Source: Macrocystis pyrifera (Eukaryota > Sar > Phaeophyceae > Laminariales > Laminariaceae). From it: 64,000 nucleotides of DNA. The notes beneath the pieces were generated by a model. The model ran no database searches. It saw only the letters and a program-made list of their open reading frames with translations, and was not told where the DNA came from. Positions within the stretch are counted from its first letter, which is position 1. Each line of letters starts with the position of its first letter. The stretch spans positions 248,001 to 312,000 of the forward strand of contig JASSKH010000038.1 in the NCBI GenBank assembly GCA_031763025.1, read 5' to 3'. The position numbers and the translations under genes are program-made. Shown one piece after another: positions 32,801 to 47,800 of this stretch.

Positions 32801-35800
32801 GAGCTTGGGTCTCAGTCTCCGGGTGCGCCAAAGGAATAAAATGGCTCTTCTTCTATCTCTGAGCAAACAACACCCGTGAGTACCAACGAGTACCAGCTCG
32901 ATGGGCAAACCTGTCCAGGGATACAAAGTGTCCCGACCTTGATCTTAACAAGTCGCGTCTGCGGCTCAGGATTTTTTCACCTTTTCGTTGACACGCGTTT
33001 GGCCACTCTTTCTTTTCTGTTTGTTTTCCTATAGAACGTTTTCCCACCGCAACTGCACGATGGAGACTTAAGAGGTGGGAGGGTCTGATTTCCATTGCGG
33101 TGGCCGATCCGCTGAGGCCCAAGGCCCCTCAGTACCCCATCGCCGAAGGAGCATCGATCGGAGTCGAGCGTCTTGTACAACAGGCCAACAAGGGGAGCAA
33201 GAGTCTCGGCAGGTGCTCCAAGACGACGATGTGGATAGAAGTCCTTGCACAACAGACCAACAAGAGGAACAAGAGTCTCGATAGGAACCCCAAGACGAAG
33301 CCCGAGCAGCCCCCAGAAGACGCACCTCGTCCAAAACACCCTCCGTGCTTTGTCGCTCGACTGAGCGAGTTCTGCCGTCCAAGACAACTGGACGCCCCCG
33401 CTCCGTGTCAGCAGCCAGGCCTTGGGTATTGTAGGTTTGACTGCCCCCTCGAGCCCTCTACCGTCCAAGACACCTGGACGTCCTCGCTCCGCTGAGCGCT
33501 TACGCAGCCAGCCCGTAGATCTCGCTGCTTCTGCGTTGGACCTGAGCACCTTGGACAAACCTGGACCCAGCGGTCTCCACACCACCCAGCTGCACTTTCA
33601 GCATCGGGTCTACCCGCGTCTGGGCTACAGTAGATGAAGGATTGTTCGAGATTGAGGTTCTGCTTCGTATTCCATTGCTGTCCGACCCTGCTCGTACTCG
33701 TGTGATGACGGCAAACGAAAATGCCGCTCGTGAAATTTTCCCCGCGCCTCGCCCACACGATTGCACACCGGATTCCAGTATTGCACCTTCTTTCCTCGCT
33801 GGGATTCTGCCTTGTGTTTCAGTACTGATGCGAGTCTTGATACTGCTCTTAGTGGGAGAGACGCTGCCACTCGTTTAATTTTTTCCTGCACCAAGTCCTC
33901 AAGTTTGACCACTGAATTTCAGTTTTGAGCCTGCTTTCCTCGCTGCTGTCGCCACCAACAAAGTTTCTGCTGGGAATTTCGGTGCCGATGCGAGTTTTAG
34001 TAGTACTACTAGAGGGAGCGACGCCTCGAATAGGCCCTCCTGTACAGGGGACATTAAACCACTAACCACACCTTCTGTTAATACACGTACAGACAGTGGA
34101 GACCGGCCAGACGACCGCCCTTCCACCGCGACACTTTCTGTGGGCGGTGCTCGCTCTCCCAGCCCTCGTAGCGTTCGCCGCATGGCACGCCAAACCTTGA
34201 CCACTGCTGTACAAGTTGTTAAAACAAGCCGCGGCTGTTTACACCGTTGCTCTTGCGCCTTGCGACGCTGTGACTCACCGAATCAAGTTCCCCTCTGCCG
34301 TGGTCTCCCCCCCTGCCCCTGCGTCTTCCCTCGCTTCCATAAACTTTGCCCGTCCCCGCCACAGCATGTCACGGGAGGCAAGTACATTGGAGGCGGCATC
34401 CCGCCCGGACGGGTGTACCAGCGAGCTCAGAACTTACGGCTCCTCACCAGCGTCAGGAGAGCGGTCGCTCGAGCTTCCAGACCTCACAACTCCGGAGGAC
34501 GCCGTGGACTTCGAGCCCACCGACTCGGAGGACGAGCGTCTGGCGGCCGCGAGACTTACAGTGTGCAAGCCACGCCCCCTCTACTCCCTGGAGAATGGAC
34601 CTCCCTCCCGTCGCCGGCCAGGACGGCTAGTCTCGTGCAGTGGCCTGCCATTTGGGGCATGCCGCGGAGATCACGGTGGAACGCCAGGCTCCCGTCCAGG
34701 CCGACGGACTTTGTCCGGCGCCTACGACCGGGCCGACGGCGTCGCGGCCGAGCGGGCGTAGGCCGCCGCCGAAGCCTTCGGAGACGCCTCGGAAAAATCA
34801 GTGAGACTCCGGGCGGTCACGATCACGATCGCCAAACAAGAAGCGGAAGCTATTGCTCGCGCCGTCACCGCCGCCGCCACAGTCTCGGACACTGCCGCCA
34901 GCGCCTCTAAGGCTGCCGTGAGTGCTTCCGAGGACGCAGTGCGCTCCGCCTCCCGTGCCCGGGAAGCCACCTCCTGCGCCGCGCCAAAGAAGCTCTGCAA
35001 ACTGCCCGGATAGACAGAACCACGAAAACCCGTCGTTTTTCCGAGGCTGACGCCCCAGCTGAGAGACGATCCTTCATCACGACCGCTCCCGCTCTAGCCC
35101 CCGTTTCAGCCCCCCGACAGGGCACGTCGCACCAGAACACACCGGCGATGTCGCGGTCGACTCACGGACCCGGAGGTTCGGGGACGGGAAATATTTTTGT
35201 AGGGGAGTGTCGCCTGCATGGCGGCCGAGCCCAAACTGTGCTTTCCTTCTGAGACGGCGACAGTGGTGATCTCGACCGCCCACCGACTCTGACGCGAAAT
35301 GCCCGACGAAGACTTTTCCGTCGACGACGCCTGGATCCAGATGGCTGTTGGCCTCTGTGAAGCTCAGCAACGCCGAGCGAATACCATGACCCTGGTGGTC
35401 GGCCTCCGGAAGGCGCACGGCGCTTCTCCCACCGCCGTTTCCTAGCCTGAACCTGAATCCTACATCGCCCACTGCAAGCGTCAAACATATTCCGTCCTCC
35501 AGAGACACCAGCTACCACACGTGGGGAAAGACTCTAGACTGGACCACGCCCCCTTCAACAGCCCCTCGGACAACCGGGTCCACCCGCACCCCAGAGTTGG
35601 AGATAGCTCTGCGGCCCGGGACAGCGCCCGCCGCGCGCCGGGGACCCGGACCACCGGCGCCCGAGAGTTGGAGGAGACTCGGTCGGCCAGGACGGCGGAT
35701 CTTGCCGTGGCGTAGGAGCGGGCAACGGAAGCGGCAAGTCTCGCCGAAACGGGGCTGAAAGTCGGGGAAACCGCGCCAAGGGTAAGGAGAGCTCGAATAA

Positions 35801-38800
35801 CGGGCGGAACAGGAGAAGCCGCCCATGAAGAGACGCTTTTCGAGCCAGCTGCTCCAGCCCTTCCACGATCGGAAGCAGAAGAGCTCTCGTCCCCGAGATG
35901 AAGGACATGAACATCAAGAGGCAAGTGGTCCCCTCATCAACTGACGTTGTTTCTCCCTCCGCGCTTCTTTGCCGCTTGATCATGTCCAATGACCGCGTCA
36001 CGCCCGTATCGTCAGTCATTGCTCACGCCCCGACATCGACGATCGACTTCGCCACCGCAGCCGCCGCGAAAAAGTACACCGCGGACGTTAAAGGGGTGCA
36101 GACAACACCTGAGACTCAAATACATCTCTCGCTCTTTTTTTCTACCCTTTCCCCATTCGATCAACCCTTCCGACGCCGCGTAAAATCTCACTCGTTCGGT
36201 CAAGGTCTCCGAGTCTGAAATTATCATGATGTTCAACGATGACAGCCACGAAAGCCATAGTTCTACCAATTGGATCCTCATTTATGAGTACCCCCCCCAG
36301 AATTTCTTCGCATGTGCCATCATGCCTGATAAACCCACGACCGCCCCCCTTACTACCTTGGTGAATGATTGGTTTGGGAGGTGTCGCGTGCCCTCACAGG
36401 CTGAATCACGGGACCGGAGGCGTTCACGTTCCTCCTGAGGCTACTGAGCAACCACTTCGATCGCACCGACTCCGGGGCCAGCTACACTAATTTCATAGTT
36501 TGGGCATATCTAACGGGACTCCCTTGTGGGAGCTCAGCTAGGCATTTCAAGGGGTGTTGTCGGCAGCAATGGGGACTGAGCATGTTTTGGCACGGGGTTT
36601 GGAGGTTGATTTGGAAATAGTTCGGATGGCAGTTAACGAGTAGTACCCCAGTTTGATGCCCACGCTGTACCCGGACGTTTGACTCTGGTATCGAGGCCGT
36701 TCGGCACTTTGGACGTCATGTGGTCGGCGTTTGTGACTCGAGCCATGTTTTGCTTTGCCTGCTTCTTCGACGGGTGCGCGGTCATCTGCCCCGTCGGAGC
36801 CCCGACTAGCCAGTAGTGGTCGCAGCCAGGACCGGACACCTGCCCAGTCGCCTTCATGGCAGACGGGATGGTGAAATAATCTGCTTCTGACCAACGTCAA
36901 CAAATCCATCCCTGACTGCCTCGATCCGTGACTGGGCACGTCCTCCAACTGTTGGGCCCTAGACGAACGCCACTACCCTGACGTTCACACTGTCTGCCGG
37001 TTCATCCAGTCAGATGACCCTCCCCTTTGGAATGGTCTACGTTCATCGTCCGCTCATGCAACTACACTCGGTGAAAACCGAGGCTACTGCTTTAAATTCC
37101 TCGACGATTCACACTCCTTCAGACAGTGTAGACATCCTTTCGAAAACCTTAGCGGCATTTTGAACCACGACCTCGGAATTCTCGGTGACGACGCCGAGGC
37201 GTTCCGACGTTAGCAAGAACGCATGATCCGACACCGCCGGGACAACAATCCTAACGACCGAACATACACCACATCACGAAACACCACAAGCGTCGTTTTT
37301 GTCACTCGCGTGGGCAGCTCCAAGGCCAAACTTAGCAGAACAGAGAAAGCGACGACTACAACACACACGCTGAACGAGGACACCAGCAGTCTAACTCTGC
37401 TCATCACGGTGGTCGTCCGACCGCCCCTGCTTCTTCATCCCCAGCTCCCGCATCGGGGATATACTACGGTGCTTCGCACAACTCGGGCGGAAACCCGGAC
37501 GCCAGTCAGGCACCTTCTGCGCCAGTAACTGACAGATCGACGGCGGTTTGGTCCCTCCTGCCCGTCCGCCGCCAGCATTTCCGGTAGAAACAACATTGAC
37601 CTCACAAGATGCGCGTTTCCCAGACTCGCTCAGCGCTCAGCGCCGACCTGCCCCGACCTTGCCCCGCACGTTGCCCCGTACGTCGGACCGACGCAGCGAC
37701 TCAACCTTACTGTTTCACAGGAGAGCCCCCGGGGTTCTCTTTTGGCGTCGGGAGCCCGCGCCGCCAACGCCGCTTCACTCGGCCTGGGCACGAGAGCAAG
37801 CGCGCCTAACGCCGCTCTCTCGAACCACGCACCACGAATCACCACGATTGTCGCGCCGTCGCGTTGTTGGTTTCGGCGAAGGTGTCTTCATCCTTCACCT
37901 CCCGGCCATGCGTTGGCAGTCGGTTTGCGGTGCGGGGAGACCAACACACCACACCCCCGAGATTTCGGTTGCAGCTTGACTCAGCGTTTCCTTGCAATAA
38001 CGGTGACCGCTCCACCCGGTTTCCTATCACGGAGGAGTCGACAATATTATCTACCTCGTTCCCCTTTCCCGAAATGCTCTACAGGAAGGAAGCCCTCATC
38101 GGTGGACACTCCGTTGCCCCCACCCGAGCACCGTTCGTGACGTTGTCTACAGGGTCTGCAGGCCTTCGTTCGTCGTTGCGCACGCGACTCCACGTGCGCA
38201 GCGCTTTTCGGCTCCAGTGGAACAGGAATCAACTGACACTACGCGTAGAGCCACTGGTGACTCCACGGCTTCCGGGCAGATCAACTGGACAGCATACCGA
38301 TTAAGATCGGAGGAATCGTAGCTCTCGTCAAACAGAACGAGTTCAGAGCCCCCTGCCCTCTTTGGTCCTAGACAGAGACCATCGGGCGCAGTACGAGAAC
38401 CGTCTGGAGAATGTTTACCTACATACAATGGTGACACAGAGCGAGTATATGTGGAACCGGACTCGCCTCGTGCACCAGGTGCTCAGTGTGCTCAGAGAGG
38501 CACACTGCCCCCCCATACCGCAACTGCGGCCACCGACGTCTCGGCACAGTCGGTCTTCGACCCTACTTTCGAGGATTCAACGGGGCAGGTGGCACTGTTC
38601 TGGCAGCCCCCCTCTTATTTTTCGCAGTGGTCCCCCTCGTCTTTGGTCGTTGACGATGTGTCATATTCCTGCGCGGAGCAGTATATGATGATTGAAAAGG
38701 CTCGTGATGTTCAGGACCACGACGCAGCGGAGCGGATTATGGCCTTGCCAGACCCACGCGCGCACAAACGCCTCGATCGAGGCGTGCATAACTTCGACTG

Positions 38801-41800
38801 CGCTATCTGGGACCGCGTTCGGGAAGACGCCGTCTTCGCAGGCGCTTGTGCTAAATTTACGCACAACCCGGCCATGAAGGAGCACTTATTGAGTACTGGC
38901 ACCAAACGTTTGGCTGAAGCCAGCCCTTTTGACCCCGTGTGCGGCATCAATCTCCCGGCAGACGACGCCGAGGCCCAAGATCCCTCTAGGTGTTGTGGGA
39001 TAAAGTTGTTCGGGATACCTCTTTTCGCCGTTTGTGACACCCTTCGCGCAAGTGAGGCCGGGTTGGCGCACCTCGCCTCCTCTCATCAATTTTGTACTCC
39101 AACCATGCCCGACAAAACTCATGAGATTTCGACTGCGCCCCCAGCCCCTTGGCCGTGGCCCGCGCATGTCCAGGACCTCTCTTAGAGTTTTTGACCTGTT
39201 TTGCGCACGCGCCTGCTGATCACAACCCCGAGGTTTTGGCTGTCGCACGACCCCTCCGTCGCGCTTCCAGAACTCGGTCCCTGCCTCGTCGGGGGCACCA
39301 TCACCCTCGACGATCCCTCTTTTACAACCAAAATCGCTTTTCACAGTGGAGCTGTCCTCGCGCCTTTTGGATGTATGGCGCTTCTAACCACTGGCTCCCC
39401 GCAGACTTTTATTCGACGAGACGTTTTGGATCGCATGCTCTCGTTTGGGGCGCAATCCATCGCGTGCGATCAGAAATACTCCCCTCGTGCTTGGGAGGGG
39501 GTTGACGAATCGGCCCCTCCGAAATCTTCGACGAGTGTACAACTGAACGTTCAATTGGTTCGAGAAAATGAGGCTACGTGCTCCTTCGCTGTTTGGGCCT
39601 GCTTCGTTCCCCCGCAGTGATGCAGCATGCTGTACTGCTGGGACGTGACAGCTGGATGCGCTCTAATAGCCGCTCCTACCCCTCTCTGCCACCTCGGCCG
39701 TCTGACCAACGCAGCAACGGCTCCCCGGCACTGACCAGACACTACTCGGTCGACCTGATGCCCCAGCCCGACATTTCCTCGGTTGAGGAGCACTTCGTCG
39801 CCTCCGGACGACAGGTTCTTCCCCTTGTTGGAGTGGCGAATCTCGAGCCGGGGGATATCCTCGGCGTCGCCCACGACCTAGTGATGAGAGTTCCGCCTTG
39901 ACGTTTTTCTCCACCACCACCGAGCCCCTCACCCTCCCTCTGGACTTGCTGGGGTGTCTCCGGTCTCAGCAGTTACAGCTTCACACAGCCTCGCGCTCGC
40001 CTGCTCTGCTTGAGCGCTTGGGTCCAGAACAGCGCACTTCGTTCCTGCGCGTCTGGGCACGTTTGCCGTTATATCTGCAAGCGGTGGCGTTTGACCTCAC
40101 GGCCCGGACTGGACCCCTGAGGCCATCGAACAGATGTAGGGTGTTCGTTGAGAATTTACTGACGTTTTGTCGAAGTCCAAGTAGGAGTTTACTTGCTGCT
40201 CCCTGATGCCTTTCGTGATTTTGGTCCCGGAAGGAAGCGCTCCAGTCATGTCCAGGCCACACCACATCAATCACATCTTGACCGAAGACATGGAGACCAC
40301 CTTAGACCAGTACCTGGCGACAGGAATCATCCAGCACTCGATCTCTCCGTCCTCGAGCCTGCTGATGGTCATTCCGAAGAGGTTTGGTGGCGTTCAGATC
40401 ACCGTGAACTACAAGAAACTTAACCAGATCACCAGCCTCAGCCAGCTGCTTATCCCTCGCCCGGATCACGTCCTCAACGTCCTGGGGGAGGGGCGCATCT
40501 CTTCCTCCTTTTGTTTGGTCGCTTCGTTCCTCCAGATTACCACGCACAAGGACGCTGTTCGCCTCACGGCATTTGGCACTGCCACAGATCTCTACACTTG
40601 TCTCGTCATGCCCAAAGGCACCAGTTCTTCGCCCGGCTGGTTCGTCAAGGTGATTAACGAAACATAAAAAAATTGGCACAGGTGGCGGCCTACCTCGATG
40701 ATGTGATCATTTTCGACTCGGATCGGACAGGCCACGTCAAGACGATACGAGCCCTCTTTGAACACCTGCATAAAAACAACTTCAAGCTTTCCTTCTGGAA
40801 GGATCACCTCGGTGCCACCGACGCGCATTTTCTGGGGCACTCTGTTTCGCCCGTGGGTATACGCCAAAATGCGGAAAAAACTCGGCTTGGATGCAAATTC
40901 CCATGCCCAAGAACCTCAAGGAGGATCGTGCGCCGATGGGCGGCGTGGGATATTTTCGCTATCTCCTGTCTGACATGTCCAAACGGATGCATCCTCTCAC
41001 CGACCTTCTCCGAAATGGGATTAATTAGATCTTTACGCCGGCCATGGAATTTATCGTCAGCCATTTCCTCGCCGAGCTCGCTGCCTCACGATTTTAACAT
41101 TTCCTGACTGGGACGCCGTAGCCGACGGCTCCTGCCCCTTCCACGTGTAGCGCGACGCCTGCATCGAAGGTTTAGGTGGCGCTCTCGAACAAGAACAAAC
41201 GGACAACTCGATACGGCCAATTACTTATATCAACCGCGCTACCCTCGATTTCGAGCAGTACTGACCCCGTTGTACCTGAAAACTGGCAGTATTGTCCGGG
41301 CCATCAAAAGACTCTGAAGTTACCTATGGGGCTTGGCGTTTCTCATATTTTCGACCCACAAAGCGCTTGAGAGCGTCGGCAAAATAGGGGACCATAACAC
41401 GCGAGTCCAGTGGTGACTCGTATTCCTGACCGCGTTCGATTGTAACTTTGAGTAACTCAATGGCAGAGTTCAACGAAAATACTGATTCTCTATGTCGTTT
41501 GTCGGCGCCCGACACGGAACACGACGGCAGTGGGTCTAGCAGCCTCACCCCCTTCGAGGACGGTGGTATCTTACTCATCCGAGCCTGCGGGCTCCGCTTT
41601 CGCTCTTCGCCATCCCCTGGTGTCAGTTTGGGTGGGCTGGTGCCCCGCACCGAAAATACCGCCTTGGATGGATTGCCTTTCACCTCTTTCGGATTTTCGC
41701 GATTTTCACGCACACGGACCACGTATGAGGACTGTCGACCTCTCCGATCATTTGGGGGAGATTCGTCGCTGGTGTATCGCTTCCGTCTCCACCGTCGATT

Positions 41801-44800
41801 GCTGTCTTGGCTTGGGGTTGGTTTCATCCACCACCAACCTCGCAATTGCTTCGGTGTTTGTCGTACCCTTAGGGGGCGACCAGGGCCCTCGCTGCGGCGA
41901 CGATTGTCGCCCAGCGCGCTGCTCTTCCAACGAGCACTTTGCAGGGAGCAGATTCCGCCGTGATCACTGATCCGACCGCGTCTGCCCCTCCGCCGCCTGA
42001 CAACCCGGCGCCTCTGATTGCATTGCCACTTTCAGGCCGCATCTCCACTCGGACGCGCCAACAAACAGCAGCACCGGGACGCCTGCTGTGGAATATGGCT
42101 TTGGGCCCGGCGGGGCGCCTAGACCATCCGTCCGGCGTGCTATCACCCCGCCGCGAGCCCCATGGGCGCGACCGCCCGCACGCGTCGTTATGGCCCCGAC
42201 TCCTGCCGCCTCGTCGGTCCCGACGGTACCCATCCCATCCGACCGCGACCGCACGAAGAATGTGGTAACTCTTATTTTAAGGTTTCCGCCGCTAACTGAC
42301 GCACCGCCCGTAATTACGACCGGCTTGGACGCCCTCGGCGTAGCTGCCGAATTTCAGTTCGGTGATTCCGCTGCGCGCTATTCCCACGCTTACTGGGCCC
42401 GAGGACAATGGACCGAGCCCGCGCGCCGCCATGTGATACAAGGCCCTCGGCCGGCCGGAAGTGTTTCCTGCCGACGTTTTGTCGTGTTTCCGTTTCCGCC
42501 AGCGCCCTTCCTTTTCGGAGGTTCAGGAGCTGGCTAACAAAGACCACTTGCACACCACCGACGCGAGCATTGTTCTACTCGCCCGACAGGTGCGGGCACG
42601 CAATGCCCGGTGGGTCGTACGGCCTGTTTTTTAAACGACGAGCCTACTCTCATTTATGTGCCGCTGCTCATGCACCCCTGGGTCATGCAGGCTTGTCATT
42701 CCACAGCTTCCTGCCACCCAGAAACCGCGCGCACTCGTATAGTCGAGCGTTTCTATTGGTGGATCAGTGGCATCTGCACCCGGTGGTGGTTACGCAACTG
42801 CTTTAAGTGCCAAGCACGGAAAACATCGCTGCAGACGGTCCGGTGACCCACCATCACGTTGCCACTGCCAGAGGGACGTAGCATCGCCGTCAACGGAGGC
42901 TAGTTCGGCCCTCTGCCGGTGACGTCGCGAGGAAGCACCTACACATTGCTTTTCACTGATAGTTTCAGCCGTCAAGCCGACATGTACGCCGTCACAGCGG
43001 CAGAGTTCACCCCTGAGAGCACGGAATACATTATAATCAAACGGTATATTTCCCTCTGGAAGCGCCCGCGCAGCGTCCTCCGAACAACGGTCTCCAGCTC
43101 TGCTCCAACCTTTCCCACGTGGTTTATCAGCCTCCCTGGCTTCGGAAATTGCCACCCGCTCCTACCACTCAAACGACATCGGTGGGGTAGAATGTGTAAA
43201 CCACGCGATGGACCAAATAATGGGAATGATCGTGAACGAGCTCCAACACAACTGGGATGAACAGCTCCCTCGTGTCGAGTGTGCGTAAAACAATCCCGGT
43301 AGTGCCGCCACGGGGTTGGCTTCCAACGAGTTCCATATGGGCCGGCTTCCACGCCTCTCCCTAGCGCTTTTCGAGCGTGCTGGAGGCGCCGGCCACCAGA
43401 GTTTGTCCCGCGACCACCTCACTTACTACGAGCTTGGGACGGACCGCCAGCAGCGCGCGTGCCATATCGTTTACGATCACCGCGCCGCCACTATTGCTCG
43501 CGTGAACCACCGCACCTCCGCCCTGCCCGACGCGCTGCATCCAGTCCAAACATTCACCGTTGGCGGCTGGGCGTGGATGTACAATACGATAGGGCGCAAA
43601 GCCTGACACGGACGCCAAAGTCGTCAAGGACAAACACTCAGTCAACTGGATGGGGCCTTAAAAGTCCTCGCAGTTGGCCGCTGTTCCCTAGCAGACGCCC
43701 CGGACGAATCTCCTCTCGGGGCCAAACTCCTGTATTGGATACTCCTTCCGATTTTCCCGGCGCTGATGCTCGCCGGCGAGCGTCAGTTCATCGCTGAAAG
43801 CCCTGTGCCAACCCCCACGACCGTGGCGACATGCCTAAACATTATCCAGCGGGTTTGACGTAATACGTGCTCAACAACATCTCCAAGAAATCCCCCTCGT
43901 ACCACGTCACCCAGGGCGACGTTTCGATCCCTCTTTAACGACTCGAAGTGGAAACGATCACCGGAACCCAATCGGTTAGAAGTCGAGGTGGCTTCATCGT
44001 GGTGATGTACAAGACGATCTGAGCAGGACGATCCCGTCCATCCTGGGAACGGGACCTGCAGCTGTCTCGCCACGAACGTTTGCGCTACTGGACCGGCACC
44101 CCGAACCAGCACCGCCAAATCAACCGCCTATATCGCTGGATGAGAATCGGCGCGGCACAACGGGCGCTTTCTCGGAGTATCGGCGAGCGGTTTCTGGCAC
44201 CCGGTCATAGCTACGTATCGCACGCCGATTGGCTTTGGCGATACACCAACATCGTGCTTCTCAACGGGGCCCACGTATGGCACAATTGCGACGACGGTCT
44301 GGGGTGGTTCGGGCACATCAGCGCGACTACACCAACGGATGGGATATACTTGCTTCGATTTTTGATGACCCGGGACTAATCAAGCTACCTCTTTCTCCGG
44401 TGCGCTACACGACTTCGAGGAGAGCTGTACGGAGATATTGGTGCCAGCAAATACGCTTGGCTAGCGCTTTCGCACGGGGGGTCCAACGTAACGTAGATGA
44501 ACCTCGAAACGCCGCCGTGGTTAGCTGATTTTCGCTTCTCCGCCGCATTGGTTATTTGTTTCTTGTCGTTTCCTTGGACGTTGGGAGGTGTTTTTTCTAT
44601 TTTCAGACGCTTTTCGAGTTTTAGGGTCGGGGTTTTGCTGCTCGTTCTGTTCCTGTTTTCGTTTTCTTGGACTGGGTTTGGGATGTTGTTTCTGCGTATT
44701 TTGTCCTGTCTACCCCCCGCTCAGTGTCGGGTTTGGTCTGGGTAATCGGGTCACTCATTTATGGCACAGAACACGTTTCCGGAGTTGAGGACTGGATTTA

Positions 44801-47800
44801 CGTGGCTCTTGACGCTTTCGGTGTTATTTTCTTCTCGTTTTTAGTGTTCACGTTTCGCTTTCCGTAGACACTTTCTCGCCCTCCCCTCGTTGCGGGTGGC
44901 ATGGCGATGGCTTCGGTTGACTATTTCGTCCAGTCCCTTACGGTTAGGGCTTCTTTTCTCTCTGTTTTACTACGTACCTTACCGGCTTCGTTACCTCGCT
45001 GTTGAGGGGTGTGGGGGTGGGTTTTTGATGAGCCGCATCTTCGACTCATGTTCTAGTTCGTGGAATCGGGATTTCTTTTTATTTCCCATGATAATTCATT
45101 TTCGGCTCATCAGCGAGGGCTAGCGTTACGATGCTGCCTTGAATGAGGCTGAACGCCCGGTATTTAACCAAGTTCAGGTAATTGGGATGTTACTTCCAGT
45201 ACTTGGGAGGCGTATCTTAGATGCGAAACCAGGGCTTTCCCCGCGAGGCATAATCTTGGGTCTCAGTCTCTGCGTGGATGATATAAATAAAGCTGCTCTT
45301 CCTCTGTCTCTAAGCAAACATCACACGTGAGCACCAGCGAGTACCAGCTGAATGGACAAAACCGTCCAAGGATCCAAAGTGTCCCGACCTTGATCTTGAC
45401 ACATCTGCATAAGCTACCCCGACCAAACCGTCACGGCGGGTATATGGTTTTGCTGCCGTCGACGTCATCCCGTTGCGCATTTGCAGTTACAAAGGAATGT
45501 GTCATACATGCATGTTTCCGCATGTGCCCCCGCTACACTAGGGCACGGCTGCGTGCGCAAAGTACTACAGACAATGCAGTAGTGCGCTTTTCATTTTTTT
45601 TTTTAATCCTCCGACAGATTGGTAAAAATACAGAATTTCATTGAGTAAGCAGGATGCTACCAGCATGCAACACCAACGAGTATCAGTTGTGCTACCAATA
45701 TGCCATTTACGAACACACATCTCAACCAAGGAAAACACCGATCATCGAAGTGCGAGTTTCCACGTGCCCATCACACGTTCTGCTACCTGTAGCGCACGTT
45801 AGCTTGACTCAGGGTGATGTATCACCTGTCCGTAGTTTCCGTAGGCTTTCCGAATTCGAAATATGTCCCCTGATCGTATGTGAACGACGAGGTTGCCAGC
45901 CGTCTCGATGAGTGACTCCGATACCCTCGCCGGTGTCGCCAAGGGGCCGGAGGAGGAGCCGGCAGATCTACAGACGTCCAAGGATTTGGGGAAATAGTAC
46001 GCAGCTTCGCACTCCAAGAGGCGAACGCTCCTAACACATAGCGCCAACTCCTTCTGTTGCATCTTACCGTACGGGCTTTCACCTGGAAATCATGGTGCAA
46101 GACACACACCGATTATCAAACGAACAGCAAGCTAACGTATCATCAACACCGTGCACATATTGTGGACGACGCCCAGATGACCAAGGGATCCTCTCTTGGC
46201 TACTCTGATAGTGATAATGCGGACACAAAGTGGTAGAAGGGGCAACGGGAGACATCATCGCGGGTATGCAATTTGTCACCGTTGAAATTGTCCTTTTTTT
46301 GCCATGACGATACGGTCGATTCCAAGCCCTGCACTGGTGTTAAGAGGTTATACTCTTATTTCGCCGGTGCCCAAAAATGCATACGAAAATGATTTACGTT
46401 CGATCATGTCACAACGCTATAGGGGTTAGAAAAACACCTAATATATTGCAGCTCCACACTCGGGATGAGTGAGCTATAAGTTTATACTATTAATACCTGT
46501 TTCATTTGGTTGTCCAAGCCGCTATCACATAGCGCAACCAATAAGCCACAAACATTCCATCTTGACAAGATAGAATACTAATCATATACGTAACCGATTA
46601 TCACCTGTACTACCCACTGCTTGAGGAGTACCTAGTCTACTTCATTTTTACTTTTGCTTAAATATATTTATTATGCTCACTCGATGTATTCTGCGAGTGA
46701 CTGCATGTTTTTTCTCTACGTCGCCGTTGCTTCTGTTGTCAGCATAGTATTGGAAATACGTGACTACTGTACTATATTTAATCCATTTTCTTTTTTCAGG
46801 GGTGAATTAAGATGTGGTCAATCGAACAATACCTATCATCGTAATAAAAACGCTGAGATCTTGGAGTAGAACGAGGGAAGTCATATCATGAATTGGTACG
46901 AACTTCCGAACGCCTGTTCCACCATTTCGATCTCGTCGTAAAACTGTCAAAGCATAAAGCCCAAACCACATGGCAATACTTGGACTCTAACGAAGGCATG
47001 ACATGAATAAATGTGGACGTTCCTCCTCAGCTAACCCCAAAAAAACCGAGACTAAACAAAACCAAATAAAAACACAGTTAACGTTTCTTCTCAAAACCGG
47101 AAAGCTTTCTCGAACGTATACGTCAACTCACCTGAATCGAAATAAATCTGAAATATCACTGCCCTGGTAGTGTTGTTGGGGGACTGGTACTATCTTCATT
47201 GTTATCGCTGCGATGATGGACTATACAATAAATGTACGTACAAACCTATTGTATGGAAGAGTCATTTTGGAGAGAGGAATATGAGGTACCAGGTGATTTC
47301 CAAACCGGTACCAGGTAAGTAGGTATTTGATCATATTTACGATGGTACTGAATGCCAAAATCCACTATTACGGGGGACCATAGTTAACAGCACCAAATAT
47401 TGTTAGTAAAAATACGTAAATATATAGGGTTTTGTACCGTAGGTCCTGTTAACTATGGACCACCGTAATAGACTTTGGCTAAGAAACCTTTCCCCCTTTG
47501 CTGTATGCCAAGCGATAACATCCGAGTATTTGTGAGAGAAACAATTCCTCGTACTCAGATGTACCGCCTAAGAGGCTCTACTGCGCTGTATTTTGAAGAA
47601 ATACCGGTATACTAATGGCATGACAACCCACGGCTCAATCTGATTTGAATTTCTTGGCAGCTATAAGAGCAACATATCATATCGTGTTTAATCCCAAAGG
47701 AACTCAAAGCCCGTCAGCAATTGTTGTCTTAATGATATCGAACAAGTACCCTGAGGGGAAGGTGAGTCAGATCTTGCGACAGCACGCTCGCAGTCCATAG

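Larger units (their letters stand above)
32703..45401 (+). mobile_element. Element II: older NADAR-bearing Ty3/gypsy-like retroelement
   Basis: 12.7 kb between diverged LTRs. Order: gag, C-run, NADAR, protease, RT, RNase H, integrase, chromodomain, Tudor-like tail, T-rich 3' region, LTR. Same architecture as element I with much sequence divergence and many stops and frame changes. It sits in the giant intron of the glycosyltransferase-like gene, antisense. Unlike element I, the RT and RNase H region is present, so the two together show the complete family layout. Confidence 0.85.
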
